Source of the DNA: Pseudomonas canadensis
GTDB taxonomy: Bacteria; Pseudomonadota; Gammaproteobacteria; Pseudomonadales; Pseudomonadaceae
Assembly: GCF_000503215.1 (NCBI RefSeq)
Contig: NZ_AYTD01000009.1
Location: 1-64,000 of the forward strand
Length of the DNA stretch: 64,000 nt
Direction of reading: 5' to 3'
The translations under genes were made by a program, and so were the position numbers. The notes under the pieces were generated by a model that was given only the letters and a program-made list of their open reading frames with translations, ran no database searches and was not told where the DNA came from. Shown here piece after piece: positions 49,526 to 60,073 of the stretch (position 1 is the first letter of the stretch; each line of letters starts with the position of its first letter).

Positions 49526-51665
49526 CCGAAGCACTCAGTCGCGCCGTCAAGGGCGCGCCCTGGAACAGGTAGTCATCGCCCATGTATTCGCCCGCGTCGC
49601 GCCAGTAGCGCTTGTCGAACAGGTTGTCGACGCTCAGGCGGAACACCGTCTCATAGCCGCTCACTTTGGTGGTGTAGCGGCTGCCGACGTTCACCACTGC
49701 GTAATCCCCCACCTCCACATTGCCGCTACGGTTGGCGTACTTCTTGGCGCTGTATTGCACGCCGCCGAGTACCGCCAGGCCGTTCACCCAAGGCAATGCA
49801 TAATCGGCATACACACTGGCGCGCAGCTTGGGCACGTTGATCGCTTGGTGGCCCTCATAGTCCGCAGTCCCGCTGCCGGTCACCCGTGCACGAATCACCG
49901 CCACGCTGGTTGCGATCTGCAGGCGCTCGGTGGCCCAGCCATTGGCCGACAGTTCCAGGCCGGTGTTCTTTTGCTCGCCCTGTTGCACATAGTCGAATTG
50001 GCCAGTGCCGTCCGGCTTGGCGTATTGGTAGGCCTGGCGGGTCTGGAATACAGCGGCGGTGAAGCTCATGCGGCGCCAGTCGTATTTCACCCCGGCTTCG
50101 ATTTGACGTGAGGTGGTGGGGGCCAGGGTTTCGCCGTCGTTGCGGGTCGTCCAAGGTGCCTCACCGCCCAGGGACAGGCCTTTGCTGTAGCTGGTGTACA
50201 GCGACACATTTTCCACTGGTTTGTAGATCAACGACGCCTGGGGCAGAAATTCGTATTGTTGGGTATGGCGTTGCTGATTGCCGTTTTGGTCGAAGGCTTT
50301 TTCATCCAGGCGCACTTCACGGCCGCCGAGGATGGTTTGCCATTGCTCGTTGAAGCGGATGCGGTCCGTTACGAACAGGCCATATTGGCGGCTGTCGAGA
50401 CGCCGGTGCTTGTCGTTCAACGGCACGTCGGTGGGGGTGAAGGTCGGGGCGTCGACGTTGATGTTGGCGCTGCCGATGTATTCGTTGACCGACTTGCGCT
50501 TGTCGACCACTCGGCGAAATGCGCTGGTGCCAACGGTCAGTTCATGGCCCAGGCTACCGGTGTCGAACAGCCCAGTCATGGCCGCCTGCACTTCGTCGTC
50601 ACGGCGGGTGTCGTCGGGGCTGCGGTAGTCGTAGATGTCGTAGTCGCCGGTGGGGCTGAAGAAAGCAGTGCCGCAATCGGTCACATAGAAGCAGCCATAG
50701 GCAAACGAGCTGTAATCATCGATCACCACCTTGCTGCGCGCGGCGCTGACACTGCCTTTCCACTGATCGCTGAAGCGATACTCGAACTTACCGTTGAGGT
50801 TCAGTGAGTCAATGCCCACTTGCTTCGACCCGCTCTGGTGGCCCAGCAGTTTTTTCGGCGAAGCATCGTGGGGAACTTGCGTGCCGCCCAGTAACTGGTA
50901 GCCCGGCACCGAACGCTGTTGCTTGTTCTGGTATTCCGCATCCAACTGCAACACCGCATCGGGGCTGATGTTCCAGTCGAACGCCAGGGACACAAAATCG
51001 CGCTGGCCATTGGCGTGTTCCACATAGGAGTTGAGGTCTTCATGGGCCACGTTGGCGCGCAGGCCGAATTGCTGCTCGCTGCCAAACCAGCCGCCCACGT
51101 CGGTGGCGATGTAGCCGCTGCCGCGATCGTCGGTGGAGACGGTCACCGAGCGCACGTCTTCCGGGCGCTTGGTCACGTAGTTGATCACGCCGCTCGGCTC
51201 GGAAATCCCGCTTTGCAGGCCGGCCAGGCCCTTGAGCACTTCGACCTGCTGCTTGTTTTCCAGGGCGACGTTCTGCTCGCCCGTGATGGTGCGCCCGTTG
51301 ATCTTGTAGCTGCTTGCCGCGTTCAGCGAGAAGCCGCGGACCACGAAGTTTTCGTAATAGCCGATGGGCGCATAGCTGTCGCCCACCGAGGCGTCGTTGC
51401 GCAGCACTTCGCTGAGCAAGCGCGCCTGCTGGTCCTTGATCAGCGCAGCGTTGATCACCGTGATCGACGCCGGAGTGTCCAGCAGCGGCGCATCATCGAA
51501 GCCGGCCACCGAGGCGGTTTCACTGCGATAGCCGGACTCTTCCTGGCCCTGGACGTTCACCGCCGGCAGTTCGATTTCAGCCGCCAGGCTGCTGCCGATG
51601 CCGCTGCTGAGCAGCAGGCCGAGGGCGAAACGTGAGGAAGCGACGGGACGAAAACGCAAAACCAT
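49515..51665 (-). CDS. TonB-dependent siderophore receptor (no signalling domain)
   Basis: A 716-residue outer membrane receptor. The signal peptide ends near residue 29 (SSLAAEI). There is no STN signalling domain; the TonB-box region and plug start at once (LPAVNVQGQEE..., DTPASITVINAALIKDQ, VEVLKGLAGLQSG, GVINYVTKRPE). The barrel ends in Phe (ARLSASVNF). The FhuE/FhuA-like plug suggests hydroxamate-type xenosiderophores, but the ligand cannot be read. Two cysteines eight residues apart in YGCFYVTDCG (near residue 327) probably form a disulphide in an extracellular loop. It is followed upstream by an AraC gene on the same strand, which might control it. The 3' end overlaps an MFS remnant by about 10 bases. 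Confidence 0.87.
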   Translation of the reverse strand: MVLRFRPVASSRFALGLLLSSGIGSSLAAEIELPAVNVQGQEESGYRSETASVAGFDDAPLLDTPASITVINAALIKDQQARLLSEVLRNDASVGDSYAPIGYYENFVVRGFSLNAASSYKINGRTITGEQNVALENKQQVEVLKGLAGLQSGISEPSGVINYVTKRPEDVRSVTVSTDDRGSGYIATDVGGWFGSEQQFGLRANVAHEDLNSYVEHANGQRDFVSLAFDWNISPDAVLQLDAEYQNKQQRSVPGYQLLGGTQVPHDASPKKLLGHQSGSKQVGIDSLNLNGKFEYRFSDQWKGSVSAARSKVVIDDYSSFAYGCFYVTDCGTAFFSPTGDYDIYDYRSPDDTRRDDEVQAAMTGLFDTGSLGHELTVGTSAFRRVVDKRKSVNEYIGSANINVDAPTFTPTDVPLNDKHRRLDSRQYGLFVTDRIRFNEQWQTILGGREVRLDEKAFDQNGNQQRHTQQYEFLPQASLIYKPVENVSLYTSYSKGLSLGGEAPWTTRNDGETLAPTTSRQIEAGVKYDWRRMSFTAAVFQTRQAYQYAKPDGTGQFDYVQQGEQKNTGLELSANGWATERLQIATSVAVIRARVTGSGTADYEGHQAINVPKLRASVYADYALPWVNGLAVLGGVQYSAKKYANRSGNVEVGDYAVVNVGSRYTTKVSGYETVFRLSVDNLFDKRYWRDAGEYMGDDYLFQGAPLTARLSASVNF

Positions 51666-51737
51666 GGGGCAGGGCCTTAAAGCGCGGGCGGGGGGCGCAT
51701 AAGCTAGGCATAAGCGTGGTCTTTTACAAGTCTGCTG

Positions 51738-52640
51738 CTACGAGGGCGTACTGCGCTTCAGGGTTTCGCTCGGCAGTTCCTTGAACAACGCTCGGTAACT
51801 GTTGGAAAACCGCCCCAGGTGCCAGAACGACCAATTCATCGCCACCTCGGCGACGGTGACGTTCGGTGAGCCCAACAACTCCCGCCGCGCCCCATTCAAC
51901 CGGCGCAACCGCAACCACTGCGCCGGGCTCATTCCGGTGTAGGTCTTGAAACCCTGCTGTAACTGACGCAACGGCACGCCGGCAATCCGCGACAGCTCCA
52001 GCAGGTTGACGGTCTCATCCGGTGCATCCGCGGCCCATTCGCCGATGCGCGCCATCAACCGGCGTTCTTCGCTGCGTCGCTGCAACGAGTGGCGGTCCAG
52101 GCACACGCAGGCGTTGTCGAGGATGAACAGGCAATCGTCCAGTAACTGTTGGGTGAGAGCGTCACGGCTGGCGGGGTCGATTTCGGCGGACAAGCGGGTG
52201 AGGGTGCCACTCAGCCAGCGGCTGAACAGCCCATTCTGCTGGCAGGTCAACGGTGCCATGAACAGGCCTTCGAGCTTCGCCACATCCAGCCCATGGCGCT
52301 GCACGAATTGCGGCCCGAACACCACCGCCACTTCACGGTAGTTTTCCGGGGTGATCCAGGTGTTGTGGCTTTCGCCGTTGAGCATATACAGCGCGTTGTC
52401 ACTGCCGTCGAAACAAAACGCCAACGAGCCCGGCGGCGCGTTGAAATGCTGCTCCACGCGGGTGTTCATGCACTCTTCGTACACCTCCACACCCTGCAAA
52501 TCCAGATAGCGGATTCGCCCGGCAAAAAGCCCTGGGGACATCTGCTGGTACTGCTGCACCCAACCGGGTGTCGCATTGCATTGAGCGGCCACATCACCGG
52601 TGGTGAAGGCCTGTACGCGCAAAGCTGTTGCCTGTGTCAT
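51738..52640 (-). CDS. AraC-family regulator next to polyamine genes
   Basis: A 300-residue regulator with a C-terminal AraC domain (LLELSRIAGVPLRQLQQGFKTYTGMSPAQWLRLRRLN...WSFWHLGRFSNSYRALFKELPSETL). The phrase HLGRFSNSYRALFKELPSETL-like is shared with the EutR/ethanolamine-type group. The N-terminal 190 residues are a sensor of unknown ligand. It is divergent from the glutamine-synthetase-like gene across 139 bases and lies 72 bases before the TonB receptor on the same strand, so it could act on either. The polyamine genes are the more usual target for this placing. Confidence 0.8.
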   Translation of the reverse strand: MTQATALRVQAFTTGDVAAQCNATPGWVQQYQQMSPGLFAGRIRYLDLQGVEVYEECMNTRVEQHFNAPPGSLAFCFDGSDNALYMLNGESHNTWITPENYREVAVVFGPQFVQRHGLDVAKLEGLFMAPLTCQQNGLFSRWLSGTLTRLSAEIDPASRDALTQQLLDDCLFILDNACVCLDRHSLQRRSEERRLMARIGEWAADAPDETVNLLELSRIAGVPLRQLQQGFKTYTGMSPAQWLRLRRLNGARRELLGSPNVTVAEVAMNWSFWHLGRFSNSYRALFKELPSETLKRSTPS

Positions 52641-52779
52641 GGGTAACCTGGGCGCACTCTATTGGTGCGTTGTGGTTCGTGCAAAGTGGATAGATGCCGC
52701 AGGGGCGGCGCATCAAGATAGACCTCAATGCGCCAGGAGTACAAGCCGGCGCATGCACCCAACCCATGACGAGGTCCTT

Positions 52780-54138
52780 ATGAACGCCCCCTTCGATCAG
52801 CTGTCCGCCTGGCTGAAAGAACACAAGATTACCGAAGTCGAATGCGTGATCAGTGATTTGACTGGCATCGCACGCGGCAAGATTGCGCCTACCAACAAGT
52901 TCCTGCATGAGCGAGGCATGCGCCTGCCGGAAAGTGTGCTGCTGCAAACGGTAACCGGGGACTTTGTCGACGACGAAATCTACTACGACCTGCTCGACCC
53001 GGCCGATATCGACATGGTCTGCCGCCCGGTGTCCAATGCCACGTATGTGGTGCCGTGGGCGATTGAGCCCACCGCGATTGTGATCCATGACACCTTCGAC
53101 AAGCAGGGCAACCCCATCGAACTGTCGCCGCGCAACGTGCTGAAGAAGGTCCTGCAGCTCTACACCGATCAGGGTTGGCAGCCGATCGTCGCGCCGGAAA
53201 TGGAGTTCTACCTGACCCAGCGTTGCGAAGACCCGGACCTGCCGCTGAAAACTCCGATAGGCCGCTCCGGCCGCGCCGAAACCGGGCGTCAGTCGTTTTC
53301 CATCGATGCCGCCAACGAATTCGACCCACTGTTCGAAGACGTCTACGACTGGTGCGAAGCCCAGGGCCTGGACCTCGACACGCTGATCCACGAAGACGGC
53401 CCGGCGCAGATGGAAATCAACTTCCGCCACGGTGACGCCCTCGACCTGGCCGACCAGATCACTGTGTTCAAGCGCACCCTGCGCGAGGCCGCGCTCAAGC
53501 ACAACGTAGCCGCGACCTTTATGGCCAAGCCGGTGGCTGACGAGCCGGGCAGCGCCATGCATCTGCATCAGAGCGTGGTCGACATCGCCACCGGCAAACC
53601 AGTGTTCGTCGACGCTGATGGCAACAAGAGCCAACTGTTCCTTCACCACATCGGCGGCTTGCAGAAGTACATTCCCAAGCTGCTGCCGATGTTCGCGCCC
53701 AACGTGAACTCGTTCCGCCGCTTCCTGCCGGACACTTCGGCGCCGGTCAACGTCGAGTGGGGCGAAGAAAACCGCACCGTCGGCCTGCGCGTGCCCACCT
53801 CCAGCCCCGACGCCATGCGTGTGGAAAACCGCTTGCCCGGCGCCGATGCCAATCCCTACCTGGCGATTGCCGCTAGTCTGCTGTGTGGCTACCTCGGGAT
53901 GATCGAGCAGATCGAACCCAGTGCGCCGGTGGAAGGTCGCGCCTATGAACGCCGCAACCTGCGCCTGCCGTTCACCCTCGAAGATGCGCTGGCGCGCATG
54001 GAGGATTGCGACACGGTCAAGCAGTACCTGGGCGACAAGTTCGTGCGGGGCTACGTGGCGGTCAAACGTGCAGAACACGAAAATTTCAAGCGGGTGATCA
54101 GTTCCTGGGAGCGTGAGTTCCTGCTGTTGAGCGTCTAA
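52780..54138 (+). CDS. Glutamine-synthetase-family gamma-glutamyl-polyamine ligase (PuuA-like)
   Basis: A 452-residue enzyme of the glutamine synthetase fold. Motifs include APEMEFYLTQ (metal Glu, near residue 140), HEDGPAQMEINF, ATFMAKPVADEPGSAMHLHQS (ATP/metal site) and NRTVGLRVPTSSP. The N-terminal ITEVECVISDLTGIARGK pattern and the neighbours point to the PuuA/SpuI group, which joins glutamate to putrescine or other amines with ATP, not to housekeeping GlnA. The start MNAPFDQLS is chosen at a GAGGTCC ribosome site; an upstream in-frame start would run into the AraC promoter region. It leads a three-gene set with a binding protein (24 bases on) and an FAD oxidase. Confidence 0.87.
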   Translation: MNAPFDQLSAWLKEHKITEVECVISDLTGIARGKIAPTNKFLHERGMRLPESVLLQTVTGDFVDDEIYYDLLDPADIDMVCRPVSNATYVVPWAIEPTAIVIHDTFDKQGNPIELSPRNVLKKVLQLYTDQGWQPIVAPEMEFYLTQRCEDPDLPLKTPIGRSGRAETGRQSFSIDAANEFDPLFEDVYDWCEAQGLDLDTLIHEDGPAQMEINFRHGDALDLADQITVFKRTLREAALKHNVAATFMAKPVADEPGSAMHLHQSVVDIATGKPVFVDADGNKSQLFLHHIGGLQKYIPKLLPMFAPNVNSFRRFLPDTSAPVNVEWGEENRTVGLRVPTSSPDAMRVENRLPGADANPYLAIAASLLCGYLGMIEQIEPSAPVEGRAYERRNLRLPFTLEDALARMEDCDTVKQYLGDKFVRGYVAVKRAEHENFKRVISSWEREFLLLSV

Positions 54139-56540
<2,402 letters not shown>

Positions 56541-56550
56541 CACAATTCAC

Positions 56551-56641
56551 TGTAGGAGCTGGCTTGCCAGCGATTAGCGGTGGTTCAGTCGACGCATCCG
56601 GTGGATGACCTGCCGCCTTCGCTGGCAAGCCAGCTCCTACA
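56551..56641. repeat. REPIN between convergent puuB-like and lysR genes
   Basis: TGTAGGAGCTGGCTTGCCAGCGA at 56551 and TCGCTGGCAAGCCAGCTCCTACA ending 56641 are perfect inverse copies around a loop of about 45 bases. It fills the gap and may act as terminator for both genes. Confidence 0.88.
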
Positions 56642-56650
56642 GGTGGGGGT

Positions 56651-57535
56651 TCAATGTGTGAGCACTTTGCGGAAGGTTTCCACCAGTGGCCGCAAGTTGA
56701 TCCGATGCCACGCCGCCCACAGCGGCGTGGTGTAGCTCAGCCACGGCAACTCCCGCAACACCACGCCGGGCGGGGCATTGCGGCTCAGGCCCTTTTGCAC
56801 CATTGCCACGCCCAGGCCCGAAGCCACCAGGCCCAACGCGGTAAACGGTTCACCGGCTTCCATGGGGATCTGTGGGGTGAAGCCGGCGCGAATGCAGGCG
56901 GCAACAAAGTCGTCAGTTGGATGCGCGCCGGGTTTGCGTTGCACGCCGATCCATTCCTGATCGGCCAGATGCTCGGGCAGCAGCTCGCTTTGGCGTGCCA
57001 GTGGGTGGTGTTCAGGCAGGGCCAGCAGCATCGGGTCATCCAGCACTTGCCGCGCGATCAGGTCCGGGTCATCGGCGGCCGGTGGTTCGCCAACCAATGC
57101 GATATCCAGGCTGCGTTGGCGCAGACCTTCCAGCTGTTCGAGAGACGGCAGGTTATACAGCTTGATATGCACGGTGGGGCGGTCGTCGCGCAGGATGCGC
57201 AGGGCATTGGGCAATACACCGGCATGCATGGCGTTTTCGATATAGCCGATGCACAGCCCACCTTCTTCGCCACGGCCCAGGCGCTTGCCCAGGGATTCCA
57301 GGCGATTGGCGTGGGTCAGCAGCGCTTTGGTTTCAGCCAGGAAGGTCTGGCCGTCACGGGTCAGGCGGATGCGTTGCTGGCTGCGTTCGAACAAGGTCAG
57401 GCCCAAACGCTCTTCAAGCTGGGCTATCTGCCGGCTCAGCGGCGACTGCGAGATGTGCAGGCGTTCGGCTGCACGGCCGACGTGTTCTTCTTCGGCGACC
57501 ACTTCAAAGTAGCGCAGTTGGCGGAGATCGATCAT
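56651..57535 (-). CDS. LysR-family transcriptional regulator
   Basis: A 294-residue LysR regulator. The start MIDLRQLRYFEVVAEEEHVG begins the helix-turn-helix (AAERLHISQSPLSRQIAQLEERLG, residues 15-45); twenty residues before it in frame are not part of the fold. The substrate-binding domain spans about 90-290. It is divergent from an aldo/keto reductase, short-chain dehydrogenase and SRPBCC set across 113 bases, and probably controls them. The effector is unknown. Confidence 0.86.
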   Translation of the reverse strand: MIDLRQLRYFEVVAEEEHVGRAAERLHISQSPLSRQIAQLEERLGLTLFERSQQRIRLTRDGQTFLAETKALLTHANRLESLGKRLGRGEEGGLCIGYIENAMHAGVLPNALRILRDDRPTVHIKLYNLPSLEQLEGLRQRSLDIALVGEPPAADDPDLIARQVLDDPMLLALPEHHPLARQSELLPEHLADQEWIGVQRKPGAHPTDDFVAACIRAGFTPQIPMEAGEPFTALGLVASGLGVAMVQKGLSRNAPPGVVLRELPWLSYTTPLWAAWHRINLRPLVETFRKVLTH

Positions 57536-57648
57536 GTTAGACCTAAGAGGACTCAAGTTGGTCGCAGTATGTCTTGGACGGTCCGATCTCTGCAATCTAG
57601 GATCTGCTCAACGGTCACAGCGACCCCTGCACCCATTGAGGATCCACC

Positions 57649-58653
57649 ATGAGCTTGAAAGATAAACTTCCCGGCCAACTCGGCTTTGGCACCGCACCGC
57701 TGGGCAACATGTTTCGCGCCATTCCTGAAGACGAGGCCCAGGCCACCGTGGAGGCCGCCTGGAGCGCCGGCGTGCGCTATTTCGACACCGCGCCGTTCTA
57801 CGGCTCGGGCCTCTCGGAAATCCGCCTGGGCCAAGCCCTGTCGCAGTACAACCGCGACGACTTCGTGCTCAGCACCAAGGTCGGCCGGGTGATCCTCGAC
57901 GAAGTCGAAGACAGCGCCCGTGACCTCGGCGAAAAAAGCGGCGTGTTCGAACACGGCCGCCCGAACAAGATGCTCAACGACTACAGCGCCGACGCCACTT
58001 TGCGCTCCATCGAAGACAGCCTGACCCGCCTGAACACCGATCGCCTGGACATCGTATGGATTCACGACATCGCCCAGGACTTCTACGGCGACCAGTGGCT
58101 GGAGTACTTCAACCAGGCCCGTACCGGTGCGTTCAAAGTGCTGACTCGCTTGCGCGAAGAGGGCGTGATCAAGGCCTGGGGCCTGGGCGTGAACCGCGTC
58201 GAGCCGTGCGAATTGACCCTGGACCTGACGGAGGCGCAGCCCGACGGCTTTTTGCTGGCCGGCCGCTACACTCTGCTGGACCACGATCGTGCCCTGCAAC
58301 GCCTGATGGACGCCGCTTCGGCCCAGAACGTCGAGATCGTCGTCGGTGGCCCCTACAGCTCCGGCATCCTTGCCGGTGGCGAACACTTCGAATACCAGAA
58401 AGCCAGCCCGGCGATCATCAGCAAGGTCGAGCAGATCAAGGCGATTGCCCAGGCGTTCGGCGTCAGTGTGAAAGCCGCCGCGCTGCAATTCTCCCTGGCC
58501 CATCCGGCCGTGGCGGCGGTGATTCCCGGTGCCAGCCGTCCGGGCAGGATTGCCGAAGACGTCGCGGCGTTGTCAGAAAAGATCCCGGCAGCCTTCTGGC
58601 AGGCCCTGCGCGATGCCCGATTGATTTCGGATCGCGCACCACTGCCGCTTTAA
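57649..58653 (+). CDS. Aldo/keto reductase (sugar or pyridoxal dehydrogenase-like)
   Basis: A 334-residue NAD(P)-linked reductase with the TIM-barrel catalytic set: Asp and Tyr in YFDTAPFYGSG (near residue 45-52), Lys in LSTKVGR and His in IVWIHDI. The long form and the opening LGFGTAPLGNMF match the group containing D-threo-aldose (L-fucose) 1-dehydrogenases and pyridoxal 4-dehydrogenase, which work as dehydrogenases in sugar catabolism. The C-terminal VAAVIPGASRPGRIAED is a cofactor-binding stretch of this group. A TTGAGGATCCACC leader gives the ribosome site. It is followed 17 bases on by a short-chain dehydrogenase. The exact substrate cannot be read. Confidence 0.83.
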   Translation: MSLKDKLPGQLGFGTAPLGNMFRAIPEDEAQATVEAAWSAGVRYFDTAPFYGSGLSEIRLGQALSQYNRDDFVLSTKVGRVILDEVEDSARDLGEKSGVFEHGRPNKMLNDYSADATLRSIEDSLTRLNTDRLDIVWIHDIAQDFYGDQWLEYFNQARTGAFKVLTRLREEGVIKAWGLGVNRVEPCELTLDLTEAQPDGFLLAGRYTLLDHDRALQRLMDAASAQNVEIVVGGPYSSGILAGGEHFEYQKASPAIISKVEQIKAIAQAFGVSVKAAALQFSLAHPAVAAVIPGASRPGRIAEDVAALSEKIPAAFWQALRDARLISDRAPLPL

Positions 58654-58670
58654 CTTCAGGAGTTTCAACC

Positions 58671-59468
58671 ATGAAAATTGATGTAAGCGGCAAAGTAGCG
58701 ATTGTCAGCGGCAGCACCGCCGGCATTGGCCTTGGCATCAGCCAGGCGCTGGCGCAGTCCGGCGCCACGGTGGTGGTGATCGGGCGTGACGCGGGCAAGG
58801 TGGATGACGCCTTGGCGAGCATCCGCCAGGCCGTTCCCGGCGCTGACCTGCGTGGTTTGGTGGCGGATCTCGGTACGGCTGAAGGCGCAGAAAAACTCTT
58901 CGCCGCCGAACCGCGTGCCGACATCCTGGTCAACAACCTGGGCATCTTCAACGACGTGGATTTCTTTGAGGCCCCGGACAGCGAGTGGACACGCTTCTAT
59001 GAGGTCAATGTGATCTCCGGTGTACGCCTGGCGCGGCATTACACGCCGGGTATGGTCGAGCAGGGCTGGGGGCGGGTGATTTTCCTGTCGTCGGAGTCCG
59101 GCGTGGCAACCCCGGCGGACATGATCAACTACGGCGTGACCAAGAGCGCCAACCTGGCGGTGTCCCATGGTTTGGCCAAACGCCTGGCGGGCACCGGTGT
59201 GACGGTAAACGCGGTGTTGCCTGGCCCGACCTTTACCGACGGCCTGGAGCAAATGCTCAAGGACGCCACCGCACAATCCGGGCGCAGTGCGCGGGACGAG
59301 GCGGATGTGTTTGTGCGTCACGCACGGCCGACCTCGATCATCCAGCGCGCGGCAAATGTGGATGAAGTCGCCAACCTGGTGGCGTACATTGCTTCACCCC
59401 TGTCATCTGCCACCACCGGTGCCGCGCTGCGGGTCGACGGTGGTGTGGTCGACAGCATGGCCATCTGA
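58671..59468 (+). CDS. Short-chain dehydrogenase/reductase
   Basis: A 265-residue classical SDR. The cofactor motif is SGSTAGIGLG (residues 14-23), a variant of TGxxxGIG. NNLG stands for NNAG, and the catalytic Ser-Tyr-Lys set is in FLSSESG and INYGVTKSA. The C-terminal GAALRVDGGVVDS is typical. The start ATGAAAATTGATG is placed by the TTCAGGAGTTTC ribosome site; a longer frame through the upstream gene is only overlap. It probably works in series with the aldo/keto reductase on an alcohol or sugar derivative. Confidence 0.85.
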   Translation: MKIDVSGKVAIVSGSTAGIGLGISQALAQSGATVVVIGRDAGKVDDALASIRQAVPGADLRGLVADLGTAEGAEKLFAAEPRADILVNNLGIFNDVDFFEAPDSEWTRFYEVNVISGVRLARHYTPGMVEQGWGRVIFLSSESGVATPADMINYGVTKSANLAVSHGLAKRLAGTGVTVNAVLPGPTFTDGLEQMLKDATAQSGRSARDEADVFVRHARPTSIIQRAANVDEVANLVAYIASPLSSATTGAALRVDGGVVDSMAI

Positions 59469-59497
59469 ATTGTTTTCTATTTTCTGGAGTAATTAAC

Positions 59498-59914
59498 GTG
59501 GCAACAGCGTCTTCTGTGATTGAAATCCCGGTTTCGGCCGATCAGGTCTGGCAATTGGTCGGTGGCTTCAACAGCCTGCCGGACTGGCTGGCGTTCATTG
59601 TCAAAAGCGAGCCAAGCGATGGCGGCCGCGTGCGTCACCTGCAAACCGCCGACGGTGGCGTGGTGGTGGAGCGGTTGCAGAGCTTTGATAACGTTGGGCG
59701 CACCTACAGCTACACCATCGAGCAGTCACCGTTCCCGGTGAGTGCGTACCTGGCGACATTGCAGGTTGAGGCCTTGACCGAAACGTCGGCGAAAGTGACC
59801 TGGTCGGGTGTGTTCACGCCGGCGACGGGGACTACGGATGCGACGGTGGAGGAATTGTTTGCCGGTGTCTACAGCGGTGGGCTTGACGCGTTGCGCGCCA
59901 ATTTCCCAGACTGA
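59498..59914 (+). CDS. SRPBCC (polyketide cyclase/START-like) family protein
   Basis: A 138-residue protein of the SRPBCC lipid/hydrophobe-binding fold: SVIEIPVSADQVWQLVGGFNSLPDWLAFI at the N-terminus, then GVVVERLQSFDN, TYSYTIEQSPFPVSAY and KVTWSGVFTP. It starts at a GTG eight bases after TCTGGAG. Last gene of the AKR-SDR set, 29 bases after the SDR stop. Such proteins bind small hydrophobic ligands or act as cyclases; function here is unknown. Confidence 0.8.
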   Translation: MATASSVIEIPVSADQVWQLVGGFNSLPDWLAFIVKSEPSDGGRVRHLQTADGGVVVERLQSFDNVGRTYSYTIEQSPFPVSAYLATLQVEALTETSAKVTWSGVFTPATGTTDATVEELFAGVYSGGLDALRANFPD

Positions 59915-59940
59915 AACTGAACCTGTGGTGACTGGGTTTT

Positions 59941-60050
59941 GTGGTGAGCGGGCTTGCCCCGCGCTGGGCCGCGCAGCAGCCCCAAAAATCTTGGGAGCGC
60001 TACGCACTCCAGCGCGAGCAAGCTCGCTCACCACAGCAAGCCCGCTCACC
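59941..60050. repeat. Degenerate REPIN with extra REP end
   Basis: GTGGTGAGCGGGCTTGCCCCGCGCTGG at 59941 is the same unit as at 16321. The inverse arm (CCAGCGCGAGCAAGCTCGCTCACCAC, ending 60034) has diverged. A further partial unit CAGCAAGCCCGCTCACC ends at 60050. It lies between the convergent SRPBCC and histidine kinase genes. Confidence 0.8.
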
Positions 60051-60073
60051 GAAGTAAATCTCAACAGCGCAAG

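Noticed and set aside
58056..58670. Fusion of the short-chain dehydrogenase to a long N-terminal part
   Set aside because: The upstream codons overlap the aldo/keto reductase in another frame and look like a shadow; a ribosome site marks the start at 58671.
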